Source: an uncultured Cytophagales bacterium (GTDB lineage: Bacteria > Bacteroidota > Bacteroidia > Cytophagales > Cyclobacteriaceae). Taken from it: a stretch of 64,000 nucleotides of DNA. The stretch is taken from contig CAJXNP010000006.1 of NCBI GenBank assembly GCA_913057175.1, positions 124,001 to 188,000 of the forward strand, in the 5' to 3' direction. A program made the position numbers and the translations under genes. Under the pieces are notes generated by a model. That model had not been told where the DNA came from and searched no databases. It worked only from the letters and a program-made list of their open reading frames with translations. Shown piece by piece: positions 17,992 through 25,888 of this stretch (position 1 is the stretch's first letter; the number at the start of each line of letters is the position of its first letter).

Positions 17992-19809
17992 ATGACAGAT
18001 TTATTTCTAAGATGCGTTAAAAAGGCCTGCTTCCTGGCGGGCCTTTTTCTTGTTTTAACGGCTTGTCAGAAGAAAGCGGAGGAAACAACTGAATTGACAG
18101 GTTTTTCTGAGATAGAAGAGGTCTATCTGAACTATCTTGATAGCTGTATTCATTTTTCGAAAAAACTGGCTGATCATACGGAACACGACAGAGCGAAGAA
18201 ATATTTTGCAAAGTCGAGAGCTTACTTTAAAAAGATTGAGCCGATTCTTTCATTTGTTGATGTTGAGAATTATGAAACCCTCAATCAGCCCAACCTGCTT
18301 CAGGTGGAGGAAGAGGATCAGACAAATATTAAGATCTTTGATCCCGAAGGATTCCAGGTATTGGAAGAAACCATCTTTTCTGAGGAATATGATCAGGATG
18401 TGGTCAGGCAAAAAGCACAGTTTGTTGCCGATCGGCTTGGACTGATCCTGTCCAACACTGACCTAAGCAAGTACAAGCCCTATCATTTTCTATGGCTTTT
18501 CCGCAATGAATTGGTAAGGGTAGCTTTTACAGGCATTACCGGTTTTGATTCACCTGCTTTGTTGCATTCCATCGAGGAGGCCAGGATTGTTTACAAAAGT
18601 TTGCATCAATATCTCATGGCTTTTTCGAACCAGTTTCATAATGAGGAATTGAAAAAAGAATGGGATAAGGAATTTAAAAAGACCTTGGTAGCATTGCACG
18701 GTGATTTTGATTCGTTTGATCGCTATGAATTTATAAAAGTCCGGTTAAATCATCAATTGGAACTGTGGAATGAGACAACGCTCGATTGGCAGGTTGAATT
18801 TCCCTTTGAACTTGCCTTTAAAAATGATGCTGCAAATCTCTTTTCCTTGGATGCCTACAACATTCACTATTTTGCAGATCGATATGCTTCAACCATCGAC
18901 CCGAAGATGGTTAGCCTGGGAAAAAAATTGTTTTACGATGCCAATTTATCATCAGGTAAGTCGATGAGTTGTGCCACATGCCACCAGCCAGAAAAGGCAT
19001 TTACGGATGGAAAAAAGGTATCAAGCGGTCGTGATGGGCATCTTTTAGAGCGGAATTCCCCCACACTTACTTATGCGGCATTTCAACGAGGCTTTTTTTA
19101 TGACAAAAGAGCTGGGAATCTTGATGGACAAATTACCAGTGTTGTGCTGGAAAAAGATGAGTTCCATTCGGACCTGGATCAGATCATTCAATATCTAGGC
19201 GATCATAAGGACTATCAGGAGGAATTTAATGTGGTTTTTGCTGATGGGATCAATGAAGAAAATATTCACAAATCACTTGCAACTTTTGTCAGGAGTCTGA
19301 ATCTATTTAACTCTAAGTTTGACAGATCACTGGTTGATCATACCGTCAAACTAAGTGAATCAGAAAAACTGGGAGCCAATTTGTTTATGGGAAAAGCTGC
19401 CTGTGCTACTTGTCATTTCCCTCCATTTTTTAATGGAACAATTCCTCCCCGTTACACAAAAACAGAGTTGGAAAACCTGGGTGTGCCGGCTGAACCGGAC
19501 AATGCTTCTTTGGATGATGATCCCGGTCGTTTCAATGTGTATAAAACGGAGGAAAGAAAGCACTATTTCAAAACTCCTACCGTAAGAAATATTGAACTTA
19601 CCGCTCCTTATATGCACAATGGGGTCTATCAGACTTTAGAAGAAGTGGTAGATTTTTATGATGCGGGAGGGGGAGAAGGTATGGGCCTTGAAGTGCCGTT
19701 GCAGACGTTGCCACCTGATTCATTAAAATTGACGGATCAAGAAAAGCAGGCACTCATCGATTTCATGCATACATTAACGGATGATCTATCCGTTTTGCAG
19801 GGAAGTTGA
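17992..19809 (+). CDS. Diheme cytochrome c peroxidase lipoprotein with N-terminal helical domain
   Basis: The protein has a lipoprotein signal (LFLVLTACQKK, Cys25) and a helical N-terminal domain (about 35-270). The C-terminal peroxidase half has two heme c motifs: CATCH at 327-331 and CATCH at 471-475. The conserved TPTVRNIELTAPYMHNGVY follows, as in MauG/CcpA-type enzymes. It would reduce peroxide or oxidise a partner in the periplasm. The N-terminal part resembles imelysin-like domains (FFHLL-type helices are not exact; EGFQVLEE is near the imelysin GxHxxE motif but with Gln for His), so the family is tentative. The signal-peptide codons are themselves an intrinsic-terminator-like hairpin (18019-18048). 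The 3' end overlaps the convergent MFS gene by 24 bases. Confidence 0.88.
   Translation: MTDLFLRCVKKACFLAGLFLVLTACQKKAEETTELTGFSEIEEVYLNYLDSCIHFSKKLADHTEHDRAKKYFAKSRAYFKKIEPILSFVDVENYETLNQPNLLQVEEEDQTNIKIFDPEGFQVLEETIFSEEYDQDVVRQKAQFVADRLGLILSNTDLSKYKPYHFLWLFRNELVRVAFTGITGFDSPALLHSIEEARIVYKSLHQYLMAFSNQFHNEELKKEWDKEFKKTLVALHGDFDSFDRYEFIKVRLNHQLELWNETTLDWQVEFPFELAFKNDAANLFSLDAYNIHYFADRYASTIDPKMVSLGKKLFYDANLSSGKSMSCATCHQPEKAFTDGKKVSSGRDGHLLERNSPTLTYAAFQRGFFYDKRAGNLDGQITSVVLEKDEFHSDLDQIIQYLGDHKDYQEEFNVVFADGINEENIHKSLATFVRSLNLFNSKFDRSLVDHTVKLSESEKLGANLFMGKAACATCHFPPFFNGTIPPRYTKTELENLGVPAEPDNASLDDDPGRFNVYKTEERKHYFKTPTVRNIELTAPYMHNGVYQTLEEVVDFYDAGGGEGMGLEVPLQTLPPDSLKLTDQEKQALIDFMHTLTDDLSVLQGS
18019..18053 (+). 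terminator. Terminator-like hairpin inside the peroxidase signal-peptide codons
   Basis: AAAAAGGCCTGC (18019-18030) pairs fully with GCGGGCCTTTTT (18037-18048; one T-G pair) across a 6-base loop, and further T-rich sequence follows. By form it is a strong intrinsic terminator, yet it lies 27 bases inside a coding frame. It could end most PhoX-like transcripts and act as an attenuator of the peroxidase. Confidence 0.6.
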
Positions 19810-20985
19810 AGTTTTGTATTTCAATGCAATTAGCCCTAGTATAGGGCCAATTGCCAGGAAGACAAATACATACTGGGGATTGATGACATAAATTAAAACA
19901 TTGATCAGCTGAATGCTGATAATGGTGATGGAAAAGCCAATGCAATTAACGATGGTCAGTGCGGTTCCTTTTACTTCGGGAATGGCGTTTTGAGCGACCA
20001 GTGTTGAGAACAAGGGTGAATCAGCAATAACGACCAGTCCCCAGAACAACAGGAATCCAAACAGAAAGATCCCTGAATTTACCATGTAAATGAAAGGCGA
20101 GAGGAGGCAGCAAATACAAGACAAAAACAGCGCAACAAAAGCAGTTTGCCTGGCGCCGATTTTTTGGGAAATGTACCCGCCGGCAACACACGAAAGTCCA
20201 CCCAGCCCAATGATGAGAAAGGAGAGAACGGGTACATTAAAAGTAGTATCAGAGTGTTGCTGTGAATACGTTGCCAGCATTACGGGAATAAATGCCCAGA
20301 AAGCATATAATTCCCACATGTGGCCAAAATAGCCAAATGCTGCCGACCGGAAGTTGGCATTTCCAAACACTTTGAAAATAGCTGTCAGATCTGGTTTTTG
20401 AATGGTTTTTTTATAGGGCCCGTCAGGTATGAACAATAGCATGATTAAGCCACCAAAAACAGAAATCGCAGAAGTCAGAATGATGACGAATCGCCATGGA
20501 AGGTCGGTTGATAATCCTCTCAAAAGGTGAGGAAAGGCTGTCCCAACTACTAACGCTCCTACTAAATAACCGAGGGATTTTCCTAACCCTTCATTGAAAT
20601 AATCAGCGGCTATTTTCATTCCAACGGGATATATTCCTGACAAACAAAAACCAACCAGAAACCGAAAGGCTATTAGACTTATGAAGTTGTTAATATCTAA
20701 AAGAATAGCAAAGTTAAACAAGGCTCCCAACAGGGCACAAACAAAAAAGACTTTGGATGGTGAAAACCGGTCGGCAATAGTTAGTAGTGCGAACAGGAAA
20801 GTGCCGATAATAAAACCAAATTGGACGGCAGATGTCAAATGACCGAGAGCACTTTCAGGAAGTAGATAAGTTTGCACCAGTTCATTCATTACCCCATTTC
20901 CTGCAAACCAAATGGATGCGCAACAGAATTGTGACATTACAATGATGGGTAATATCCATTTTATGTTAGAGCGTGATTTTTTCAA
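19786..20985 (-). CDS. MFS transporter
   Basis: About 12 membrane helices are spread over 399 residues in two halves. The loop after helix 2 has TIADRFSPSK, matching the MFS motif-A position (G-x-x-x-D-R). Other marks are RFLVGFCLSGIYPVGMKIAADYF in helices 4-5 and GGYISQKIGARQTAF in the second half. The sequence resembles the NNP/cyanate-transporter-like branch in general form, but the substrate cannot be given. The stop lies within the 3' end of the peroxidase gene on the other strand. No operon partner is visible. Confidence 0.88.
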   Translation of the reverse strand: MKKSRSNIKWILPIIVMSQFCCASIWFAGNGVMNELVQTYLLPESALGHLTSAVQFGFIIGTFLFALLTIADRFSPSKVFFVCALLGALFNFAILLDINNFISLIAFRFLVGFCLSGIYPVGMKIAADYFNEGLGKSLGYLVGALVVGTAFPHLLRGLSTDLPWRFVIILTSAISVFGGLIMLLFIPDGPYKKTIQKPDLTAIFKVFGNANFRSAAFGYFGHMWELYAFWAFIPVMLATYSQQHSDTTFNVPVLSFLIIGLGGLSCVAGGYISQKIGARQTAFVALFLSCICCLLSPFIYMVNSGIFLFGFLLFWGLVVIADSPLFSTLVAQNAIPEVKGTALTIVNCIGFSITIISIQLINVLIYVINPQYVFVFLAIGPILGLIALKYKTSTSLQNG

Positions 20986-21159
20986 TTAAAAAATGGTTTC
21001 CGTCAAGTTAATAAAATAAAGCTCAAGATCGGAAAGATAATGTTGAAGGGATGAATGTAGAACTACTGAAGAAACTCAGGGAAGGTTTGCCTGTACGCTA
21101 ACGTTCTTATTTCTTTTCAAAAAAAGAAGGTGAAAGAAAAACAGGATTTTCTATGCAGT

Positions 21160-21348
21160 TTAGAATTTCCCTGCGTCGAGCTTATACTTAAGGGAATAAG
21201 CTTCAATTTCCTTTGTGAGTTCAAGCAATTTTTTATGGGAAACGTAATCGCTTAATGCTTTTTTAACTGCTTCAGAAATACTCTTTGTGTTTGAATATTT
21301 CATCGCTTCCTGTATTAATTCATAGTCAATGATGGTGGTAACTTTCAT
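21160..21348 (-). CDS. VapB-type antitoxin, orphan
   Basis: A 62-residue protein of the VapB family (type II toxin-antitoxin). The N-terminal MKVTTIIDYELIQEAMKYS is the ribbon-helix-helix-like DNA-binding start, and SISEAVKKALSDYVSHKK is the dimer helix. It is clearly paralogous to the antitoxin at 22652-22858 (MKVTALIDDNLIHETMRYS). No toxin gene follows: the 170 bases downstream to the MFS gene hold no PIN-domain frame. It may have lost its toxin, or act as an antidote to the neighbouring VapC. Confidence 0.82.
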   Translation of the reverse strand: MKVTTIIDYELIQEAMKYSNTKSISEAVKKALSDYVSHKKLLELTKEIEAYSLKYKLDAGKF

Positions 21349-21368
21349 GATGCAAAGGCTGTTTTATT

Positions 21369-21388
21369 GATACGATATTATATACGTG
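21369..21388 (-). promoter_or_regulatory. Candidate operator of the orphan vapB
   Basis: GATACGATATTATATACGTG, an imperfect inverted pair of ATACGA-like half-sites, lies 20 bases ahead of the start. The same half-site occurs in front of the complete vapBC pair, which fits autoregulation by the VapB family. Confidence 0.45.
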
Positions 21389-21422
21389 TTTTTGAAAATT
21401 TTATTTGAAAAATTGATGATTT

Positions 21423-21923
21423 TTATTGTGAAAGTTCGCTTAGAAGACTAGTTAAGTCGAGTGGTTTGGTGACGAACATATTCAGTGAATCATCAGACTT
21501 CTGTGGCCACTGATCCTCCGGACGGTCACAATATAATTCCACACCATTTCCATCCGGATCATCGAGATAGATGGCCTCAGATACTCCATGGTCGGAAGCT
21601 CCGCTGATCGGATACTTTTCCTGTAGAAGGCGATTTAAAATAATAGCGAGATCTTTTCTTGTAGGATAAAGGATAGCGATATGGAACAAGCCTACTCCGT
21701 GTTTGGAGGCAGGAGGAGCGCTTTTGCTGTTCCAGGTATTCAGACCGATATGGTGATGGTATCCTCCGGCGGAGATAAATGCAACCTGATCACCATACCT
21801 CGCGGTGACTTCAAAACCAAGGAGACGCTTGTAAAATTCCAGCGACCGGTCGATATCAGAAACTTTCAGGTGGACGTGACCGATTCGGGTTTGTGAAGGA
21901 ATCGTATATTTTTCTTTCGACAT
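21423..21923 (-). CDS. VOC-family protein (glyoxalase/dioxygenase fold)
   Basis: Vicinal-oxygen-chelate protein of 166 residues. The metal ligands expected for this fold can be placed: His16 or His18 (IGHVHLKV), His81 (GLFHIAI) and Glu129 (GNGVELYCD). The segment DDPDGNGVELYCDRPEDQW is typical of the CatE-like extradiol dioxygenase/glyoxalase branch seen in Firmicutes and Bacteroidota. The substrate is not evident. It stands alone between the two vapB genes. The ligand set is intact, so an active metalloenzyme is likely. Confidence 0.88.
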   Translation of the reverse strand: MSKEKYTIPSQTRIGHVHLKVSDIDRSLEFYKRLLGFEVTARYGDQVAFISAGGYHHHIGLNTWNSKSAPPASKHGVGLFHIAILYPTRKDLAIILNRLLQEKYPISGASDHGVSEAIYLDDPDGNGVELYCDRPEDQWPQKSDDSLNMFVTKPLDLTSLLSELSQ

Positions 21924-22273
21924 TTAATTTTCTTTGAATTGTATCAAATATCATTCTAAGGTTTTAACCGGCTACCTATCGGAAATGTTTGTTTCACTAC
22001 CAGGAAGCTTAGCTTCTCAGACGGGAGTCGGACCGGTTCTGATTGCCGCTTGCCTTATTTAACCATACTTTTTTGCATTCGAAAAATTGGTAAGTAGTTA
22101 AGGGTCGTCTGACTAATGTCTGACTTAGTTGTATTCAACCTCCTTGGCTTGTTCCCAGACAAACCACTGCACCAAACCACAAAGATGGGTGTGGAACACA
22201 CACAAATCATAAAGAAATTTTTCAACTGAAATATGGCAAACCCCAGCTTTCACGACTTGCTATGCCAAGAAGC
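21924..22273. other. Intergenic stretch, no gene seen
   Basis: 350 bases with no convincing frame. ACCACAAAGATGGGTGTGG and ACACAAATCATAAAGAAATT recall the ACAAAG module of the dispersed repeats. GAAGCTTAGCTTC is a short inverted repeat. It could be a decayed gene, but I cannot name one. Confidence 0.4.
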
Positions 22274-22651
22274 CTACACATTGTACAAATATTTGCTATC
22301 AAGAAATTGAATGATTTTTTTGTCTAATGTCCACAATTGAAGCTTATGGTTTATGACAGTATATATGATGCACGCATCGATAAGTTTAATTCCTTTAGAT
22401 ACTAATTTCCGATCAAATGAAAGTTCTCCTGCTTTTATAAACAATTGAGGTTCCTGGATTTTAGTGAGCAGATCCCAATAGTTTAACAAAAGATCTTTTT
22501 CTCGTTTGTTGAGAGCACCTTGTAGAAGCTCCCCAAAAACAGGTTCTATGGTGAAAACCGAACCTGTCTCTATTAGCTTTTGAATTTTTTGAAAATAAGG
22601 TTCATTTCCTTTAAAATACTCAATCCATACAGAAGTGTCTAAAAGGACCAT
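22274..22651 (-). CDS. vapC: VapC-type PIN-domain toxin
   Basis: A PIN-domain ribonuclease, the toxin half of a VapBC system; family members cleave tRNA or rRNA to stop growth. The acidic metal-binding residues are present: Asp5 (MVLLDTSVWIEYF), Glu41 (FGELLQG), Asp92 (IKLIDACI) and Asp110 (LWTLDKK). The length of 125 is normal. The start codon directly abuts the antitoxin stop (TAAATG), so translation is coupled and the antitoxin is made first, the usual order. All catalytic positions are kept, so the toxin is probably active. Confidence 0.9.
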   Translation of the reverse strand: MVLLDTSVWIEYFKGNEPYFQKIQKLIETGSVFTIEPVFGELLQGALNKREKDLLLNYWDLLTKIQEPQLFIKAGELSFDRKLVSKGIKLIDACIIYTVINHKLQLWTLDKKIIQFLDSKYLYNV

Positions 22652-22858
22652 TTACTGTCTGTTCAGGGAGCGGATTTCCTCAGCAGTGTGCTTAAATTTT
22701 AGAGGTTTTTTCTTTATTTCTTCGCTTAGTTCCTTTAGCTTTTTTTGCGAAATGTATTCCTTGAGGGCTATTTTTACTGCTTCTGTGATAGTAGTTGCCT
22801 GAGAATATCTCATGGTTTCATGTATAAGATTGTCATCTATTAAGGCTGTTACTTTCAT
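22652..22858 (-). CDS. vapB: VapB-type antitoxin
   Basis: A 68-residue antitoxin, cognate of the PIN toxin encoded immediately downstream. The N-terminal part (MKVTALIDDNLIHETMRYS) binds DNA; TITEAVKIALKEYISQKK is the dimerisation helix; the charged, flexible C-terminus (KHTAEEIRSLNRQ) would wrap the toxin. It is a paralogue of the orphan at 21160-21348, sharing the first residues and the same half-sites upstream. The short distance between them suggests local duplication. Confidence 0.88.
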   Translation of the reverse strand: MKVTALIDDNLIHETMRYSQATTITEAVKIALKEYISQKKLKELSEEIKKKPLKFKHTAEEIRSLNRQ

Positions 22859-22881
22859 AAAGTCAATTTTTAAAAACGTCG

Positions 22882-22912
22882 ATACGAACTAATATACGAT
22901 GAATTGTCGTAT
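22882..22912 (-). promoter_or_regulatory. Candidate vapBC operator
   Basis: ATACGA at 22882 and 22894 and its complement TCGTAT at 22907 give a direct plus an inverted pair, 24-54 bases ahead of vapB. This layout fits autorepression by the VapBC complex, and the half-site is shared with the orphan vapB. Confidence 0.5.
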
Positions 22913-23041
22913 TTGTTGAAAACTTATTTTGGAATTAGATTATTCAGAACTATTTGAAATGCAGGTGAGTTTATTTCTTATAATCTTTGCAGCCTTTATA
23001 GTTCTTGCATTAATTTCTTTCGAAAATCAATTTCATTAAAA

Positions 23042-24394
23042 TTATTGGCTACAGTTTCCATCAATGATATCCTGTTTGGTAGGGTCAAATCCATTTCCAT
23101 AAACTCCAAAGTATCCTCTTAAACCTTCATTAATTAATAAACCCTGCAAACCACAAAGGTCATTCATATCAGAATTTCCGGAAACCTGAAGGTCTAACCA
23201 TACCGAATTCAGATTCGCTAACCCATTTAGGTTTGTGAGAATATCATTAGAAAATATTCTTAAGTCTCCTCCTACACTTGTTAGATTATTAAATCCATCT
23301 ATATTTTCAAGTGAGCTATTATGATAAATCCATGCACCACCGGTTATTTCCATTACATTATTGAAACCATTAATATTCGATAAATTAAAACATTGATAGA
23401 TTTCAAGCATGCCATTAATTTCTGATAAATTGGTAAATCCATTTATATTTTGAAGTTCATAATTGTTGTTTAATAATATTCCCTGGCCAATGGAATGTAG
23501 GTTCATCAAACCATCAATGTTTTTAAGTGAGGGATTGCTGGAAATTTCAATATTTTGCCCAATAGAGGCCACATTTTCTAGCCCGGATAGTTCTTCAAGT
23601 AAAATATTTGATGCAATAATTAATCCATAACCAATTGAAACGACTTTATTTAAAGCAGAAATATCGGTTAAAGATTCGTTATGATTAATGACCAGGCTCC
23701 CATTAATAATTTCAAGATTTGACAATCCATCCAGGTCAGCTAATAAATCATTGTTCCATATGGATAAATTTTCAAGACTTTTAATATTTGAAAGTGCACC
23801 AATGGATTCAAGTAAAATATTGGATGAAATAATTAATGAACCTCCAATTATTTTTATACTTGATAATTCATTTAGATTTCTCAGGGAATGATTAAAATAC
23901 AAGCCTAGATCTTCATCAATTTGAGTCACATTATCCAACCCCTTTAAATTTTTTAAATTTGTGTTGCTTGAAATGTTTAAACTTAAAAGATGAGTGATAT
24001 TTGATAAATCCTCTACGTTTTCAAGGCTGCTATTATTATCAATAAGTAGATGGCTTCCAATTGAGTTGCAATTCTGTAAACCTTCCAATGAACTTAATAA
24101 ATTGTTATTGTGGACTACTAAATCTTTACCAACTGAATTTAAATAATTGAGTTTTGAAATATTTGTAATTGAATTGGTTGAAGAGTCACTTGGTCCGATA
24201 ATAAGTTTTCCAGTAATTTTAGTATAGTGATCATTTCCAAAATCATCGACCTCTTCTTGAGTAAGTAGTATAACGTCACCATCAAAGATCTTTTCAGTTT
24301 TTTCGCTATCTGAATTCCCAGGTTGAGGTTCCTCAGATGTGCACTTAAAAAATAGTATTAAAAATATTGGGTAAAGTATTAAAAAATTCTTCAT
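23042..24394 (-). CDS. Leucine-rich-repeat-like lipoprotein (receptor-L-domain type)
   Basis: A lipoprotein signal is visible (LILFFKCTSEE, Cys18). A short acidic stretch leads to about 14 tandem units of roughly 23 residues with the pattern L-x-x-L-x-G-L-x-N-L-x-x-I-x-G-x-L-x-I-x-x-N. Examples are LENIDGFNNLTSVGGDLRI and LTNLNGLANLNSVWLDLQV. The pattern matches Receptor-L-domain-like/LRR proteins of Bacteroidota and predicts a curved solenoid. The end (DPTKQDIIDGNCSQ) forms a cap with two Cys. It is likely a surface adhesion or recognition protein; its partner is unknown. It is monocistronic. Confidence 0.82.
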   Translation of the reverse strand: MKNFLILYPIFLILFFKCTSEEPQPGNSDSEKTEKIFDGDVILLTQEEVDDFGNDHYTKITGKLIIGPSDSSTNSITNISKLNYLNSVGKDLVVHNNNLLSSLEGLQNCNSIGSHLLIDNNSSLENVEDLSNITHLLSLNISSNTNLKNLKGLDNVTQIDEDLGLYFNHSLRNLNELSSIKIIGGSLIISSNILLESIGALSNIKSLENLSIWNNDLLADLDGLSNLEIINGSLVINHNESLTDISALNKVVSIGYGLIIASNILLEELSGLENVASIGQNIEISSNPSLKNIDGLMNLHSIGQGILLNNNYELQNINGFTNLSEINGMLEIYQCFNLSNINGFNNVMEITGGAWIYHNSSLENIDGFNNLTSVGGDLRIFSNDILTNLNGLANLNSVWLDLQVSGNSDMNDLCGLQGLLINEGLRGYFGVYGNGFDPTKQDIIDGNCSQ

Positions 24395-24438
24395 GTTCTT
24401 CTAAAAATAACTATTGGTATTTCTAAATAAATTAAAAT

Positions 24439-24870
24439 CTACCAAAAATCAATCAACCTCACATCAAAAATCAACAATGCATTGGGAGGGATTTTGTTTC
24501 CCGTTCCTTTTTTGCCCCAGGCCAGATCGGGTGGAATGAAAAGTTTGAACCGGCTTCCTTTCCTCATCAAAAGCAGTCCTTCCCTGTAACCTTCAATTAA
24601 TTCGTTCATCGGTACTTCATCAGCCTCGTTATCCTGAAAGGTATCTTCAATTAATTTTCCATTTAGCAATGCACATCTTTGGTGAATAATCACATTACAA
24701 CCTTCAAATGGATGATCTCCGTCACCTTGCTCAATTACCAGGTATTGCAAGCCGGATTCCGTTTCGATGACTCCTTCCTTAGTTTTGTTTTTGAGAAGAA
24801 ACTCTTCCGCTGCTTTACGGTTATTTCCAGCAGAACCTCTGCTTTTCTCCCTTTTCTCTCGCTTGGCCAT
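24439..24870 (-). CDS. FKBP-type peptidyl-prolyl isomerase
   Basis: A short cytoplasmic FKBP of 143 residues with no signal peptide. After a basic N-terminus (MAKREKREKSRGSAGNNRKA) come the FkpA/FklB-like linker helix (AAEEFLLKNKTKEGV), then the FKBP domain: ESGLQYLVIEQGDG, MNELIEGYREGLLLMRKGSR, and IPPDLAWGKKGTGNKIPPNA followed by LIFDVRLIDF. It catalyses cis-trans isomerisation of proline bonds. The Tyr after LAWG that most FKBPs have is replaced (LAWGKKG against LAYGxxG), so activity may be reduced. The gene ends 8 bases after the MmcQ/YjbR gene, so the two are probably co-transcribed. Confidence 0.88.
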   Translation of the reverse strand: MAKREKREKSRGSAGNNRKAAEEFLLKNKTKEGVIETESGLQYLVIEQGDGDHPFEGCNVIIHQRCALLNGKLIEDTFQDNEADEVPMNELIEGYREGLLLMRKGSRFKLFIPPDLAWGKKGTGNKIPPNALLIFDVRLIDFW

Positions 24871-24878
24871 GATTATTT

Positions 24879-25241
24879 CTATTCAATCGAATCCAACTCA
24901 TCTCTTATTTTCCTGGGAAGCTTTGCAACTACCAAATTATAAGATACATCCAACCAATCATAGAGGACTTCGTCAGGAATGGTTCCATCCATTACCACCC
25001 TGCTCCAATGTTTTTTGCTAAAATAAGATGGCTCTTGCATTGCCGGGTATTTCGCTCTCAACTCATCAATGGTTTCCGGAACGCATTTGATGCTGATGCT
25101 GGCAAAAGTATTGATATCGGTTGCTGTGAACATCTTCTCTTTTACTTTAAAGACCAACACATCCGGCAGACCCGGAAATGGGATGGATTCCGTCGCACCG
25201 GGCTTTGTCAGGCAGTATTTTCTGTATTCTTCAATATTCAT
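24879..25241 (-). CDS. MmcQ/YjbR-family protein
   Basis: A 120-residue protein of the MmcQ/YjbR family, with the expected blocks MNIEEYRKYCLTKPGATESI, FPGLPDVLVFKV, MFTATDI, and HWSRVVMDGTIPDEVLYDWL. The fold is a double-wing DNA-binding-like domain; the cellular role is not established. It is the middle gene of a small minus-strand run (DinB-like, MmcQ, FKBP) with short gaps (21 and 8 bases). Confidence 0.9.
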   Translation of the reverse strand: MNIEEYRKYCLTKPGATESIPFPGLPDVLVFKVKEKMFTATDINTFASISIKCVPETIDELRAKYPAMQEPSYFSKKHWSRVVMDGTIPDEVLYDWLDVSYNLVVAKLPRKIRDELDSIE

Positions 25242-25262
25242 CTTTCAAAACAATTATGACCA

Positions 25263-25745
25263 TTACCTCATGATATCTGTGTCAACTGGAATATAGCCAA
25301 GGTGCCGACTGATGGAAAGGATCTGCCCCTTGTGGTGAAATTCATGGGTGATGACATGGGTAAATAATTTAAAGGCTTTTATCTTCCGTTTTGTATCACT
25401 TAATTCAAATTCTATCTCAGAAGATTCCGGATTCACGATTTGCTCGATGAATTCCGACATCAATGCGTCTACTTTTTGGAATAATCCAATGACTTCATCA
25501 ACATTCTCAACTGATTGGTAAGGAGTGAAAACAATGTCCTTTTTCAGTGCGTGTTTTCCAATCCAGAACTCATACGTATTGACAATATGCACCAGCAGGT
25601 TTCGCATACTCCCACCGCGGCCAAATGAACTGTTTTCGTTCACAAAATCCTTTGAACCAATGGTTTTGCAATACTCCACTAATACGTGGCGAGAATCACA
25701 AATATAGCCATATTGTTCTCTCAAGAGTTCACCGTTGATTTCCAT
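25263..25745 (-). CDS. DinB-family protein
   Basis: Four-helix-bundle metalloprotein of the DinB/YfiT superfamily, 160 residues. The three metal-binding His are visible at 53 (LLVHIVNTYEF), 134 and 138 (THEFHHKGQ). Members include thiol S-transferases and damage-inducible proteins; the substrate here is unknown. It starts the run with the MmcQ and FKBP genes. The upstream region carries an ACAAAG-like fragment of the dispersed repeats. Confidence 0.9.
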   Translation of the reverse strand: MEINGELLREQYGYICDSRHVLVEYCKTIGSKDFVNENSSFGRGGSMRNLLVHIVNTYEFWIGKHALKKDIVFTPYQSVENVDEVIGLFQKVDALMSEFIEQIVNPESSEIEFELSDTKRKIKAFKLFTHVITHEFHHKGQILSISRHLGYIPVDTDIMR

Positions 25746-25756
25746 GTTAAATCAAA

Positions 25757-25871
25757 TTTACTGCAAAGCACCCAAAGGATTTCGCAAAGTGCGCTATGAG
25801 ATTTATTAATTTGAATAGAGCTATTGAAAGAATAGCCATCTGATTAAAGAAAAGCTTCGGTCTTCCTTTGC
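25757..25871. repeat. Probable fragment of the composite repeat
   Basis: TGCAAAGCACCCAAAGGATT, then TCGCAAAGTGCGC, and later TCTTCCTTTGCG echo the ACAAAG/TTTGCG module seen at 47177-47285 and 50534-50625. It lies between the GH9 and DinB genes. Confidence 0.4.
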
Positions 25872-25888
25872 GTTTTATCACTTGTAAA

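Noticed and set aside
23042-24394. Tandem DNA repeat or phase-variable tract in the LRR-like gene
   Set aside because: The units are similar in protein but diverged in DNA, so slippage is unlikely.
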